DNA from: Bacteroidales bacterium
GTDB lineage: Bacteria; Bacteroidota; Bacteroidia; Bacteroidales; UBA1715
NCBI GenBank assembly: GCA_024402335.1
Contig: JAKSTZ010000014.1
Location: 1-64,000, forward strand
Direction of reading: 5' to 3'
DNA: 64,000 bases
Shown: piece by piece, positions 50,275 to 59,105 of the stretch
Numbering within the stretch: the stretch's first letter is position 1
How the letters are laid out: every line of letters starts with the position of its first letter
The notes under the pieces: generated by a model
Told to the model about the DNA's origin: nothing
Database searches by the model: none
The model's input: only the letters and a program-made list of their open reading frames with translations
Made by a program: the position numbers and the translations under genes

Positions 50275-51066
50275 TTAATTATTTGATTTCAAAGAGTCTA
50301 ATTGTACAAGCCTTTTGTATTCTGCCAAACGTTCAGAATTAAGCTTGATTTTTTTGAGTGTAACGTCAAAAATTAATGCTTCGTATGGCTTAACCAAATC
50401 TTGTTTGTAAACTGTTGAACCATACGCAAATTCATGTGATGTGAAGATTCTCACATTTCCACCTGTTTTTATGTGAGGAAGAACTTGTTGTAATGCTGGA
50501 ATTGCAGAACCTAAATATATTTTTGTCAGGTCCGAAGAATAAACCAACCGATTACTTGTTGTGAAAACCTTAAATGTTATAAAAATTGTGTCGGTAACTA
50601 ATGGAGAAAGTCGGCCCCAACCTAAATCAACAATTTTGTATTGTAATCCTGGTTTTATTTCAATAATGTCGTTGCTTTTCTTGTTTGTTGTTAGATATGT
50701 TTCGCCTTTTTCAATGTTAGGTTCATTTTCTTTAACGTAAGTTTCAAGTTCGTCATTGATTTGTTTCTTGAATATGGCACTAACAATGCGGTTAATGTCT
50801 TCTTCAGACAATTTTACTTTTGTTGTGGAATCAAAATAGTCGTTGATGCCTTGGATGAAGTAATCAAAATCAACAGATTCTATTTTGTTGTCTTGTAAGT
50901 TTTGAGGAATTTTTTTTGCAAAGGCAACACCTAAACTGTATGAAGTAGAGTCTTTTCTCGTTACTATTAGTTTTTCGTTTTCATCAGGTGTACAGCTACA
51001 TAAAGTGGCAACGCATATTGCAAAAAGCAATACCAACCGAAAACCATATGTAATTTGTTTTTCCAA
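50275..51066 (-). CDS. FKBP-type lipoprotein with altered active site
   Basis: This 263-residue lipoprotein (lipobox TLCSC, Cys at about 25) has the same plan as its neighbour: a helical N-terminal half with a segment like IEKGETYL and an FKBP domain (about 140-245). The active-site F-D-S motif is replaced by VYSS and the substrate pocket is changed, so it is probably a chaperone-like homologue. No ATG exists at the front. The start is a TTG at 51066, seven or so bases past the predicted transcription start set by the -7 box at 51080-51087, giving an almost leaderless message. Confidence 0.82.
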   Translation of the reverse strand: MEKQITYGFRLVLLFAICVATLCSCTPDENEKLIVTRKDSTSYSLGVAFAKKIPQNLQDNKIESVDFDYFIQGINDYFDSTTKVKLSEEDINRIVSAIFKKQINDELETYVKENEPNIEKGETYLTTNKKSNDIIEIKPGLQYKIVDLGWGRLSPLVTDTIFITFKVFTTSNRLVYSSDLTKIYLGSAIPALQQVLPHIKTGGNVRIFTSHEFAYGSTVYKQDLVKPYEALIFDVTLKKIKLNSERLAEYKRLVQLDSLKSNN

Positions 51067-51079
51067 AACAGTCTTTTCG

Positions 51080-51087
51080 CAAATATA
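51080..51087 (-). promoter_or_regulatory. -7 promoter element of the FKBP unit
   Basis: The minus strand reads TATATTTG, an exact TAnnTTTG match, only 14 bases before the TTG start at 51066. Confidence 0.6.
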
Positions 51088-51173
51088 TGTTTTTTCATTG
51101 TATTTGTGAATAAATCATTCAACTTTTTCGTGATTTAAATGATTTGGATTATAGTTTAAAACTAAATTTGTTT

Positions 51174-53417
51174 TTATTGTAAATATGGCGCAGTTACAGA
51201 GGATTTAGACTGTAGCATTTCGGTAGGTGTGCCTTGAAATATAATTTCACCTCCTTTGTCACCTCCGCTTGGACCAAGTTCTATTACGTAGTCGGCGGAT
51301 TTCAAAACCTCGATGTTATGTTCGATTAAGAAAATGGAATTCCCTGTGTTTATCATTTTCTCAAACAATTGTATCAGTTGATCGATGTTTTTGAGGTGAA
51401 GTCCGTCAGTTGGTTCGTCAAGAATAAATATTTTTCCTTTTTCTAATAGGTACGATGCTAATTTTATTCTTTGTAGTTCGCCTCCGGAAAGTGTTGATAA
51501 AGATTGATTTAAATGTATGTAGCCAAGCCCTACATCAAGTAATGGCTTTATTTTTTCTGCAAATGATGATTCTTTGAAAAAAGAATACGCTTTTTCTGCA
51601 GTTAAATCCATAATTTCAGCAATGTTCTGATTTTTGAGCTTGTAAGACAGAACATTTTGTGAATATCGTAAACCATTACATGCTTCACATGTTGTTTCTA
51701 TAGAATCCATAAAGGCCATGTCAGATACGATAACGCCTTTCCCTTGACAAACAGGACAAGCTCCTTTGCCGTTAAAAGAGAACATCTCGACTTTGCATTT
51801 GTTTTCTTTTGCAAATTGTTTTCGAATGTCGTCGGCGAAATCTAAGTATGTTGCAGGAGTGGAACGAAGGCTGATACCGATATCTTTTTGACTAATGTAA
51901 ACTATGTCTTCAGGGGTTGGATAACTTTTCCGAAATGATTCCATAAGGGAAGATTTCCCTGAACCGGCAACACCTGCAATAACAGTCATAATGCCTAATG
52001 GTAGTTTTACCTGTATGTTTTTTAGGTTGTGTGTGTTCGCATTTTCCTGAAGAAAATATGATGTTGGTTTTCTAAAGTTCTGTTTTATTGTTTTTGAACT
52101 TCTTAACATTGTGCCGGTAAGGGTGTCGCTGTTTAATAAATCTTCGTATTTCCCTTCAAATAAGATGGTTCCTCCGTTTGCACCTGCTCCGGGTCCCATG
52201 TCAATTATGTGATCGGCTATTTCTATCATGTTTTTATGGTGCTCGACAAGTATAACAGTGTTTCCGTGGTTTTTTAATTTTTGTACGGATTTCTGCATTA
52301 ATAGAATGTCGTGGTTGTGTAAGCCGACACTTGGCTCGTCTAAAATATATAAAACATCAGAAAGAGATGAATTTATGTATTTCGCAATTTTACATCGTTG
52401 TGCTTCTCCGCCGGAAAGAGTACCTATGGCACGATCTAAGGTCAGATAACCCAATCCAATTTCTTCGAGGGCGGCAAGTCTTTCTATTGTGTTCTTTTTA
52501 ATGTCTTCTGCCAGTTTCTCGTCTATGGATTCCATCCATTTTCTTGCATCCGATATAGACATTTTGCATACATCGGCTATGTTTTTCCCTTGAATTTTAC
52601 ACAATCTAATTGTTTCATTTAGTCGTGAACCTCCGCAGTCTGGACAAGTACCCATGCGTAGCATAGGGTCTAAAACTTTTGCATGAAGTAGCCCTTCTTC
52701 AGAGTTGATGATACTGCGGTACATTCGGGGAATCAATCCTTCGTATTTTGCACTTTTGGGCCAGTTTTGAGGTGGATTTTTTAGCTTGATTTGTGGAGAA
52801 TTTAGAAACAATTCCAATTCTTCCGGACTGTAGTCTTTGATTTTTTTGTCAAGGTCAAATAATCCACTATGGGCATATCGTATCCATCTCCATCCACCTT
52901 TGCCGAAAGCAATGTAATGAATTGTGTCTTCGTCGTTTAGTGATTTATCGAAATCAACTAACTTATGTATGTCGAGTTCGCGTATTTCTCCTAAGCCGGA
53001 GCAACGTGGACAACTACCGGCTGGATGATTGAAAGAAAAAGAATCGGAATATCCAACAAAAGGTTTTCCTACTCTTGAAAAAAGAAGTCGTAATAAAGCA
53101 TAGATATCGGTGTAGGTCCCTACTGTGGAACGTGAATTTGTGCTTGGCTTCCTTTGCTCTATAACGATAGCAATAGGTAGATTTTCTATGCGTTCAACGT
53201 GTGGTCTTCCGTATTTTGGTAGATATTGTTGAATGAAAGAAGGAAAAGTGTCGTTTAACTCTCTGCGTGATTTTGCTGCAATGGTATCAAGAACTAAAGA
53301 TGACTTTCCCGATCCTGAAAGACCTGTAACTACAGTGATTTGTTTTTTCGGTATGCGGAGAGATATGTTTTTTAAGTTGTTTTCTGTTGCACCGACAACT
53401 TCTATGTATTCGTACAT
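51174..53417 (-). CDS. Short UvrA paralogue (UvrA-like ABC ATPase)
   Basis: This 747-residue protein is a member of the UvrA family but much shorter than excinuclease UvrA (about 940 aa). Both nucleotide-binding domains are complete: GLSGSGKSSLVLDTIAA at about 32-48, LSGGEAQRCK, VLYILDEPSVGLH, GVAGSGKSSLM, LSGGELQRIK and IFILDEPTDGLH. The zinc modules are visible as CPRCSG, CPDCGG and CPVCQG-CEACNG. The insertion that binds UvrB and part of the DNA-binding domain appear reduced, as in UvrA2/DrrC-type proteins that mediate tolerance to DNA-intercalating drugs. I chose the ATG at 53417 over 53498, because the extra 27 residues overlap the HAD gene and are not in the family. Confidence 0.88.
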   Translation of the reverse strand: MYEYIEVVGATENNLKNISLRIPKKQITVVTGLSGSGKSSLVLDTIAAKSRRELNDTFPSFIQQYLPKYGRPHVERIENLPIAIVIEQRKPSTNSRSTVGTYTDIYALLRLLFSRVGKPFVGYSDSFSFNHPAGSCPRCSGLGEIRELDIHKLVDFDKSLNDEDTIHYIAFGKGGWRWIRYAHSGLFDLDKKIKDYSPEELELFLNSPQIKLKNPPQNWPKSAKYEGLIPRMYRSIINSEEGLLHAKVLDPMLRMGTCPDCGGSRLNETIRLCKIQGKNIADVCKMSISDARKWMESIDEKLAEDIKKNTIERLAALEEIGLGYLTLDRAIGTLSGGEAQRCKIAKYINSSLSDVLYILDEPSVGLHNHDILLMQKSVQKLKNHGNTVILVEHHKNMIEIADHIIDMGPGAGANGGTILFEGKYEDLLNSDTLTGTMLRSSKTIKQNFRKPTSYFLQENANTHNLKNIQVKLPLGIMTVIAGVAGSGKSSLMESFRKSYPTPEDIVYISQKDIGISLRSTPATYLDFADDIRKQFAKENKCKVEMFSFNGKGACPVCQGKGVIVSDMAFMDSIETTCEACNGLRYSQNVLSYKLKNQNIAEIMDLTAEKAYSFFKESSFAEKIKPLLDVGLGYIHLNQSLSTLSGGELQRIKLASYLLEKGKIFILDEPTDGLHLKNIDQLIQLFEKMINTGNSIFLIEHNIEVLKSADYVIELGPSGGDKGGEIIFQGTPTEMLQSKSSVTAPYLQ

Positions 53418-53418
53418 T

Positions 53419-54144
53419 TTAGATTTGTAATAAGTCTGGAATGATTTCATGAAAAGCCTGCATTGAAGGTAAAACGATATTCGCTCCTTCATTTGCAAGA
53501 ATTTCGTCTTGTAGTATGCCTGTGTTCAGTGCAAAAGTAAAGATGTTTGCTGCTACACCTGCGCGAACGCCTAGTGGCGCATTTTCTACAACAACAGCCT
53601 CGTTCGGTTTAACATTAGCTTTTTGTAAAGCCATTAGGTATGGCTCAGGATGTGGCTTCCCGTATTTTACGTCAAATGAAGTTACCATATTCTCGTTGTT
53701 GAAAATGCCAGGATATGTTTCGTTTAATTTCGAAAGGAGGCTTTTTTGACCGCTTCCTGTAACTAATACAATTTTCTTCCCATTTGCATGTAAAAGGTTC
53801 AGTACTTCTTTTGCAAACGGCATAGGTCGTGTTTCTGCAATGGAACAGAATATGGCAGCTTTGTCGTTGTATATATTTTGAATTTCTTCGTCGGTTGCCG
53901 TTCTGTTGTATTGTTTTTCGAAAGCTTCGTTTACGGTTGATTTTCCCGTACGTCCTTCGTTCATATAAACAGTATATTCGTCAAATTGAACACCAACGTT
54001 GGCAAGCGCTTGTTTCCATGCTATAGCATGAAATGGCATGGAGTCGAATAAAACGCCATCCATGTCAAATAGGAATGCTTTGGGCGAAAATTCCTTAAAT
54101 CCTGTTTTTTTAAGGTATTCTTGTATGTTAGATTGCATTTCCAT
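53419..54144 (-). CDS. HAD-superfamily phosphatase/beta-phosphoglucomutase-like
   Basis: This 241-residue haloacid dehalogenase family hydrolase has motif I FLFDMDGVLFDSM (about 21-33) with the Asp nucleophile, motif II VTGSGQKS, motif III KYGKPHPEP and motif IV VVENAPLGVRAG. A four-helix cap is inserted after motif I, so it belongs to the beta-phosphoglucomutase/GPP-like subfamily I. The substrate is unknown. The start was set at the ATG at 54144 (ATG at 54138 also possible), overlapping the cstA stop by 17 bases. The longer frame beginning at 54225 would overlap cstA by nearly 100 bases and is not used. Confidence 0.9.
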   Translation of the reverse strand: MEMQSNIQEYLKKTGFKEFSPKAFLFDMDGVLFDSMPFHAIAWKQALANVGVQFDEYTVYMNEGRTGKSTVNEAFEKQYNRTATDEEIQNIYNDKAAIFCSIAETRPMPFAKEVLNLLHANGKKIVLVTGSGQKSLLSKLNETYPGIFNNENMVTSFDVKYGKPHPEPYLMALQKANVKPNEAVVVENAPLGVRAGVAANIFTFALNTGILQDEILANEGANIVLPSMQAFHEIIPDLLQI

Positions 54145-55576
54145 TATAGATGTCAATTTGATTTTTGCGTTTACGCATATATACAATTGTGACAGTTGAT
54201 AATGCAATTGTGAATAAGATACCAAAAGTATATCCTATAGCTGCAGAGCAACCGAAACCTTCTGGTGCCATTATTATATATGTGCTACATACAGCTGTCA
54301 TAAAAATGGCAGGAATTAAAGTTATATAGAAGCATTTGTTGTTTCTATATAAATATACTGTTATTGCCCATAAAGTAAAGATAGACAATGTTTGGTTGAA
54401 CCATCCGAAATATCTCCATAGAACTGCAAAATCTATAAACATTAAGATTGCAGAAATTGCAAATAGAGGTAATGAGATTGCCATTCTTTTCCATACTTTA
54501 TCTTGAGGAAAGTGTAGGAAATCGGCAGTGATTAGTCGTGCGGAACGCAATGCTGTGTCTCCAGATGTAATAGGAGCGGCTACAACACCAAGAATAGCAA
54601 GTATGGCTCCAATACGGCCCATCCAATCGTTGCAAATGAAATTTACAATGTTCGCAGGGTTGCCTGCCATTTTCGCTGCTAATTCATTTGAACTTCCATC
54701 TGCATATTTAATTGCAGCAGCAGCCCAAATCAGTGCTACAAATCCTTCTGTAATCATAGCTCCATAGAAAGCTGGTTTCCCATATTTCTCATTTTTTAAA
54801 CAACGTGCCATCATTGGGCTTTGTGTTGCATGAAAACCGCTAATTGCGCCACATGCAATAGTAATAAATAGGAAAGGAAATATTTGTAATCCTTTTGGAT
54901 GATGTGTGTGGAAGGCTTCTGTTATCTCTGGCATGTTTCCATCTGTTGTGAATATACCTAAACATACACCTGCAGCCATTATTAATAATGCAATTCCGAA
55001 CAAAGGGTAGATTTTCCCAATTAAGGCATCGATTGGAAGAAGAGTGGCTAATAGATAGTAGCAGAATATCACAATACACCAGAATTCTTTCGTGCCGAAA
55101 AATCCCCAGTTTGAAGTCATGCTTGATAGTAGTCCGGCAGGTGTGGTAACGAATACCGCACCAACCATAACCATAAGTAGTAGGGAGAATACGCGCATAA
55201 CTTGTCTAACGCCGGTTCCAAGTTCGTCACCTACGATTTCTGGTAAAGATGCTCCTCCTTTTCGTAGTGAAATCATACCAGAAAGAAAATCGTGCGTTGC
55301 ACCGGCAAAAATGCAACCAAGAACTATCCATAAATAGGCAGCTGGGCCAAATAATATACCGCTAATTGCACCGAATATAGGCCCTGTTCCGGCAATGTTT
55401 AAGAATTGGATTAAGAATACTTTCCAAAAAGGCATAGGAGAAAAATCTACACCATCTTGTTTTGTGTAGGCTGGTGTTTCTTTGTCTTTGTCAATACCAA
55501 AGATTTTTTCTACTAGAGTACCATAAAAAATATACCCAAGTATTAACGCTACGATAGCAGAAATAAATGTAATCAT
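54128..55576 (-). CDS. cstA: CstA-family carbon-starvation/peptide transporter
   Basis: This 482-residue membrane protein has about 14 hydrophobic segments and the CstA signature (LNIAGTGPIFGAISGILFGP near 55-75, then ATHDFLSGMISLRKGG). CstA proteins take up peptides or pyruvate during carbon limitation. The Bacteroidota members are shorter than E. coli CstA (701 aa) and correspond to its N-terminal part, as here. It is preceded by the DUF1573 gene (22 bases) and overlapped by the HAD gene, so it lies in one operon with nusB and both. The induction signal is not visible. Confidence 0.93.
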   Translation of the reverse strand: MITFISAIVALILGYIFYGTLVEKIFGIDKDKETPAYTKQDGVDFSPMPFWKVFLIQFLNIAGTGPIFGAISGILFGPAAYLWIVLGCIFAGATHDFLSGMISLRKGGASLPEIVGDELGTGVRQVMRVFSLLLMVMVGAVFVTTPAGLLSSMTSNWGFFGTKEFWCIVIFCYYLLATLLPIDALIGKIYPLFGIALLIMAAGVCLGIFTTDGNMPEITEAFHTHHPKGLQIFPFLFITIACGAISGFHATQSPMMARCLKNEKYGKPAFYGAMITEGFVALIWAAAAIKYADGSSNELAAKMAGNPANIVNFICNDWMGRIGAILAILGVVAAPITSGDTALRSARLITADFLHFPQDKVWKRMAISLPLFAISAILMFIDFAVLWRYFGWFNQTLSIFTLWAITVYLYRNNKCFYITLIPAIFMTAVCSTYIIMAPEGFGCSAAIGYTFGILFTIALSTVTIVYMRKRKNQIDIYNGNAI

Positions 55577-55598
55577 TGTATCTGTAAGTTAGAAAACT

Positions 55599-56012
55599 TT
55601 ATTTTTCAACGACAACAGCAGAAAACTGTAGAATATTTCTTGAAGGAATTGTGTTTGAGTACACAGAAACTTGTTTTTGCTTGTTTCCGTAGCTTTGATG
55701 TTGTGTGTCGAATTTTACTCTGATTTTACCTTTTTCTCCAGGTTTAATAGGTTCTTTTGTCCATTCTGGAGTCGTACAACCACAAGAAGGATCGACTTCT
55801 TGGATTTGTAGGTCTATATTTCCAGTGTTTGTAAAAGTATATGTGTGTTCTACCACTTCACCTTTTACAATTTCACCAAATTGATAGTTTTTGCTGTCAA
55901 ATGTTATTGCAGAAACAGTGTCAACTTGAGTGTTCTGTTCTTTGCTTGAATTAGAATTGCAGGCTGAACAAATAGTCAAAACTGCAAAAATGATAGTTAC
56001 GATTCGTTTCAT
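55599..56012 (-). CDS. DUF1573 lipoprotein
   Basis: This 137-residue lipoprotein (lipobox CSAC, Cys18) has one DUF1573 domain (about 38-134) with the family motif EHTYTFTNTGNIDLQIQEVDPSCGCTTPEWTKEPIKPGEKGKI, an Ig-like ASPM/SPD-2/Hydin-type fold. The CGC pair is a family feature and may bind metal or form a disulfide. It has no established function but is common in Bacteroidota. It overlaps nusB by 4 bases (ATGA). Confidence 0.92.
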   Translation of the reverse strand: MKRIVTIIFAVLTICSACNSNSSKEQNTQVDTVSAITFDSKNYQFGEIVKGEVVEHTYTFTNTGNIDLQIQEVDPSCGCTTPEWTKEPIKPGEKGKIRVKFDTQHQSYGNKQKQVSVYSNTIPSRNILQFSAVVVEK

Positions 56013-56977
56013 TGCTTTTCAATTAAACCTCTACCTTTTTTCTTAATAACTCCGTCTTTCTTTAAGTCGTCGGAAATTTTATACATGATGCCATTGATAA
56101 ATTGGCCGCTTTTTTCTGTACTGTACCATTTTGCCAATTCTATGTATTCGTTCATTGTTACAGGAATTGGAATTTCAGGGAAAGCAATCATCTCGGCAAT
56201 ACCTTGTTGCATGATAATGATGTCAAGTTCTGCTAAGCGGTCTATTGTCCAGTTGTTGCTTATGTTTTTGTCTATGTATGGTCGTATTGTGTCCCAAAGT
56301 TTTATAGACTTTGTGAAAAGGGAATAACCGAAGTCGTGTGTATCCTTGTCTGCAAACATAGGGTAAATGATACCGCCTTCGTCGTTCTTTTCTGTGAATC
56401 CTTTTATGGTTTTCTCAACGAAAGAAATGATGTTATCCACATCGTCGTTTAAGAATATTGAGTATTCTTCAAATGTGTCGTACAAGGATTCTGTTTCCGC
56501 AATGACTTGATTTAAGATAGTGCGAACAAAGGCCTTGTCTGTTTCGTAGGATTGTTCTGTTGCAATATATTCGTCATAGAATTCAGAAGAAATAATCGTG
56601 TTGAATATTTCTTTGAACGCAACTTTATAGTTTTCTATGGAAAGTTTTTCGGTAGAAATTAGCGAAACGAAGTCGGCGTTGTTTTCTAATTGTTTAAGGA
56701 CTTTGTTTTCCGCAAAACGAACAAGACGTTGCCATTCTGCCTCGTTCTTTAGTTGACGGTCTTGAATTTGAGTGATTCGTAACTCTGCATAACTACGAAG
56801 TTCTGCTAAAATAAGCAAGAACATAAGGTACTGTTCGTACGATTTCTTAAGGCTTAGTTCTAATTGTTTATAAAAAACTTCAAAGTCTGGTTTCTCTGTT
56901 TTGTTATATGCGTAAAGCATTTGCAGAACTTTGATTCGAATTAAGTGCCTTCCAATTGTACTTACTTTTCGTTCCAT
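56009..56977 (-). CDS. nusB: Transcription antitermination factor NusB
   Basis: NusB binds boxA in rRNA leader RNA together with NusE and prevents early termination. The 322-residue protein is much longer than E. coli NusB (139 aa). The NusB all-helical domain occupies about residues 190-305 (YSLFTKSIKLWDTIRPYIDKNI, AELDIIIMQQGIAEMIAFPEIPIPVTMNEYIELAKWYSTEKSGQFINGIM), and residues 1-180 are an additional helical domain found in Bacteroidota NusB. It opens the operon nusB-DUF1573-cstA-HAD-uvrA-like. Two -7 matches lie upstream. Confidence 0.95.
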   Translation of the reverse strand: MERKVSTIGRHLIRIKVLQMLYAYNKTEKPDFEVFYKQLELSLKKSYEQYLMFLLILAELRSYAELRITQIQDRQLKNEAEWQRLVRFAENKVLKQLENNADFVSLISTEKLSIENYKVAFKEIFNTIISSEFYDEYIATEQSYETDKAFVRTILNQVIAETESLYDTFEEYSIFLNDDVDNIISFVEKTIKGFTEKNDEGGIIYPMFADKDTHDFGYSLFTKSIKLWDTIRPYIDKNISNNWTIDRLAELDIIIMQQGIAEMIAFPEIPIPVTMNEYIELAKWYSTEKSGQFINGIMYKISDDLKKDGVIKKKGRGLIEKQ

Positions 56978-57002
56978 ATCTCAATGACCATTTATTTGTT
57001 GA

Positions 57003-57036
57003 CAAAAATACTGGAAAAAAATCATTTTCAAATATA
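57003..57036 (-). promoter_or_regulatory. Two -7 promoter elements upstream of nusB
   Basis: On the minus strand TATTTTTG (57003-57010) and TATATTTG (57029-57036) both match TAnnTTTG exactly. They lie 26 and 52 bases before the ATG at 56977 and may give two alternative starts. Confidence 0.55.
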
Positions 57037-57167
57037 AAATCACGTAAGCAGGATAATTTTTGTAGATTTTTATTGTGCAAACAATAATTTTGAAAAAATG
57101 TGTTCAAAGAGTGTTTTGATTTTTGTAATTTCGTTCGATTTTTGAAACAGTAATAAATAACAGTATT

Positions 57168-58187
57168 ATGGCTGAAAATATAGCAAACAATGGTGGATAT
57201 CATATTGATATAATGGAGCTAAACAATAGAATCCAGCAAGAAAGTGCGTTCGTTGATGTTATTACCAATGAAATGCAAAAAGTTATAGTAGGACAAAAAG
57301 AGTTGATAGAGGGGTTGATGATAGGTTTGTTGTCAAATGGTAATATTTTGTTGGAAGGTGTTCCTGGTTTGGCTAAAACATTAGCAATAAATACGTTGGC
57401 GAAAACAATCGATGCGTCTTTTAGTCGTATTCAGTTTACTCCTGATTTGTTGCCTGCCGATTTGTTGGGTACGATGATTTATAGTCAGAAAAACGAGGAT
57501 TTTGTTGTTAAAAAAGGTCCGATTTTCGCAAATTTTATTTTGGCGGATGAAATCAACCGTGCTCCTTCGAAAGTACAAAGTGCTTTGTTGGAGGCTATGC
57601 AAGAACGACAGATTACAATTGGCTCAAATACATATAAATTGGAGGAACCATTCCTTGTGATGGCAACGCAAAACCCAATAGAACAAGAAGGAACATATCC
57701 TCTTCCAGAAGCACAGGTTGACCGTTTTATGTTGAAAATCGTTGTTGGTTATCCAAAGAAAGAAGAAGAACAATTGATTATTCGTCAGAATTTGCAAAAG
57801 ATTTATCCTGTTGCAAATCAGGTTGCTACAACCGATGCGATTATAAAAGCTCGTTCAATTGTTTCGGAAGTGTATATGGACGAAAAGATAGAGAAATATA
57901 TCGTTGATATTGTATTTGCAACTCGTTACCCTGAACAATATAAACTGGAAGAATTGAAACCGCTTATCAGCTTTGGTTGTTCTCCTCGTGCCGGAATTTG
58001 TTTGGCAAAAGCTGCAAAGGCATATGCGTTTATAAAACGTCGTGGTTATGTTATTCCGGAAGATATTCGTGCCGTTTGTCATTCTGTACTTCGTCATAGA
58101 ATAGGATTGACATACGAGGCTGAAGCTGAGAATGTTTCTACAGAAGATATTATTACTAAAATTGTGAATGCGGTAGATGTTCCATAA
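57168..58187 (+). CDS. MoxR-family AAA+ ATPase of the Bat operon
   Basis: This 339-residue AAA+ ATPase of the MoxR family is thought to act as a chaperone for the VWA proteins encoded downstream. Walker A is GVPGLAKT (about 64-71), Walker B is ILADEINRAPSKVQSALLEAMQERQ (about 124-148), and sensor 1 is ATQNPIEQEGTYPLPEAQVDRF (about 166-187). The C-terminal lid follows. It opens the plus-strand operon MoxR, DUF58, membrane protein, batA, batB, batC, Q/N-rich protein, batD, which is the Bacteroides aerotolerance (Bat) arrangement. Bat mutants of Bacteroides fragilis were linked to oxygen tolerance; the molecular role remains debated. Confidence 0.95.
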   Translation: MAENIANNGGYHIDIMELNNRIQQESAFVDVITNEMQKVIVGQKELIEGLMIGLLSNGNILLEGVPGLAKTLAINTLAKTIDASFSRIQFTPDLLPADLLGTMIYSQKNEDFVVKKGPIFANFILADEINRAPSKVQSALLEAMQERQITIGSNTYKLEEPFLVMATQNPIEQEGTYPLPEAQVDRFMLKIVVGYPKKEEEQLIIRQNLQKIYPVANQVATTDAIIKARSIVSEVYMDEKIEKYIVDIVFATRYPEQYKLEELKPLISFGCSPRAGICLAKAAKAYAFIKRRGYVIPEDIRAVCHSVLRHRIGLTYEAEAENVSTEDIITKIVNAVDVP

Positions 58188-58232
58188 TGGAATATTGTTT
58201 AGAGCATTTATGTAATCTTTTTCGTTGAGATT

Positions 58233-59105
58233 GTGGAAGCAAGCGAATTACTAAAAAAAGTCCGTAAAATTGAGATTAAGACTCGTGGTCTTTCTCAAAA
58301 TATTTTTGCAGGAGAATATCATAGTTCTTTTAAGGGGCATGGTATGGCTTTTAGTGAAGTTCGTGAATATCAATACGGCGATGCTATTCGTGATATTGAT
58401 TGGAATGTGACGGCTCGTCTTCATAAACCGTATGTGAAGGTTTTTGAAGAAGAACGAGAATTGACCGTAATGTTGTTGATAGATATCAGTGGCTCGCAAG
58501 GTATCGGTTCCCGTGCAAGAATAAAACGGGAAATGATTACTGAAATTGCGGCAACGCTTTCGTTTTCTGCAATTCAGAATAATGATAAAATAGGTGTTTT
58601 GTTATTCTCCGATAAAGTTGAAAAGTTGATACTTCCACAAAAAGGTCGTAAGCATATTCTTCGTATTATTCGTGAATTGCTGGAGTTTGAGCCAGAAAGT
58701 AAAGGAACTGATATCCCATTGGCTTTGGAATATTTTACAAATATGATAAAACGTCGTTGTACGGCATTTGTGATTTCTGATTTTAACGATACTCATGCTT
58801 TGCAAGATCCTTTTTCTATTGCTAATAGAAAACATGATGTTGTTGCAATTCGTGTGTTTGATAAAATGGAGGCAAGTCTTCCGAATGTCGGACTTATCCG
58901 TATTGTTGACTCAGAAACGGGCTTACAGAAATGGGTTGATACCAGTAGCTCTGCAACACGTACATTGTTCGAAAAACATTATAAGGCAAGAATGCAACAA
59001 TTGGATGAGGTCTTTCTAAAATCTGGGGTTGAGAGTGTCTCTGTTCCTTGTGATGAGGATTTTGTACGTCCATTAATGAACTTATTTAAAAGACGTCATA
59101 TATGA
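58233..59105 (+). CDS. DUF58 protein of the Bat operon
   Basis: This 290-residue cytoplasmic DUF58 protein has the family motif GHGMAFSEVREYQYGDAIRDIDWNVTARL (about 36-64), followed by a VWA-like domain with the MIDAS-type DISGS near 90-94. DUF58 proteins usually accompany MoxR ATPases and VWA proteins. The start is a GTG at 58233; there is no suitable ATG. It follows the MoxR gene by 45 bases and overlaps the next gene by 4 bases (ATGA). Confidence 0.93.
   Translation: MEASELLKKVRKIEIKTRGLSQNIFAGEYHSSFKGHGMAFSEVREYQYGDAIRDIDWNVTARLHKPYVKVFEEERELTVMLLIDISGSQGIGSRARIKREMITEIAATLSFSAIQNNDKIGVLLFSDKVEKLILPQKGRKHILRIIRELLEFEPESKGTDIPLALEYFTNMIKRRCTAFVISDFNDTHALQDPFSIANRKHDVVAIRVFDKMEASLPNVGLIRIVDSETGLQKWVDTSSSATRTLFEKHYKARMQQLDEVFLKSGVESVSVPCDEDFVRPLMNLFKRRHI

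Noticed and set aside
53418..53498. N-terminal extension of the UvrA-like protein (start at 53498)
   Set aside because: It overlaps the HAD gene and lies outside the conserved family start, which is MYEYIEVVGA at 53417.
54145..54225. N-terminal extension of the HAD protein (start at 54225)
   Set aside because: It lies within the end of cstA and lacks family similarity.
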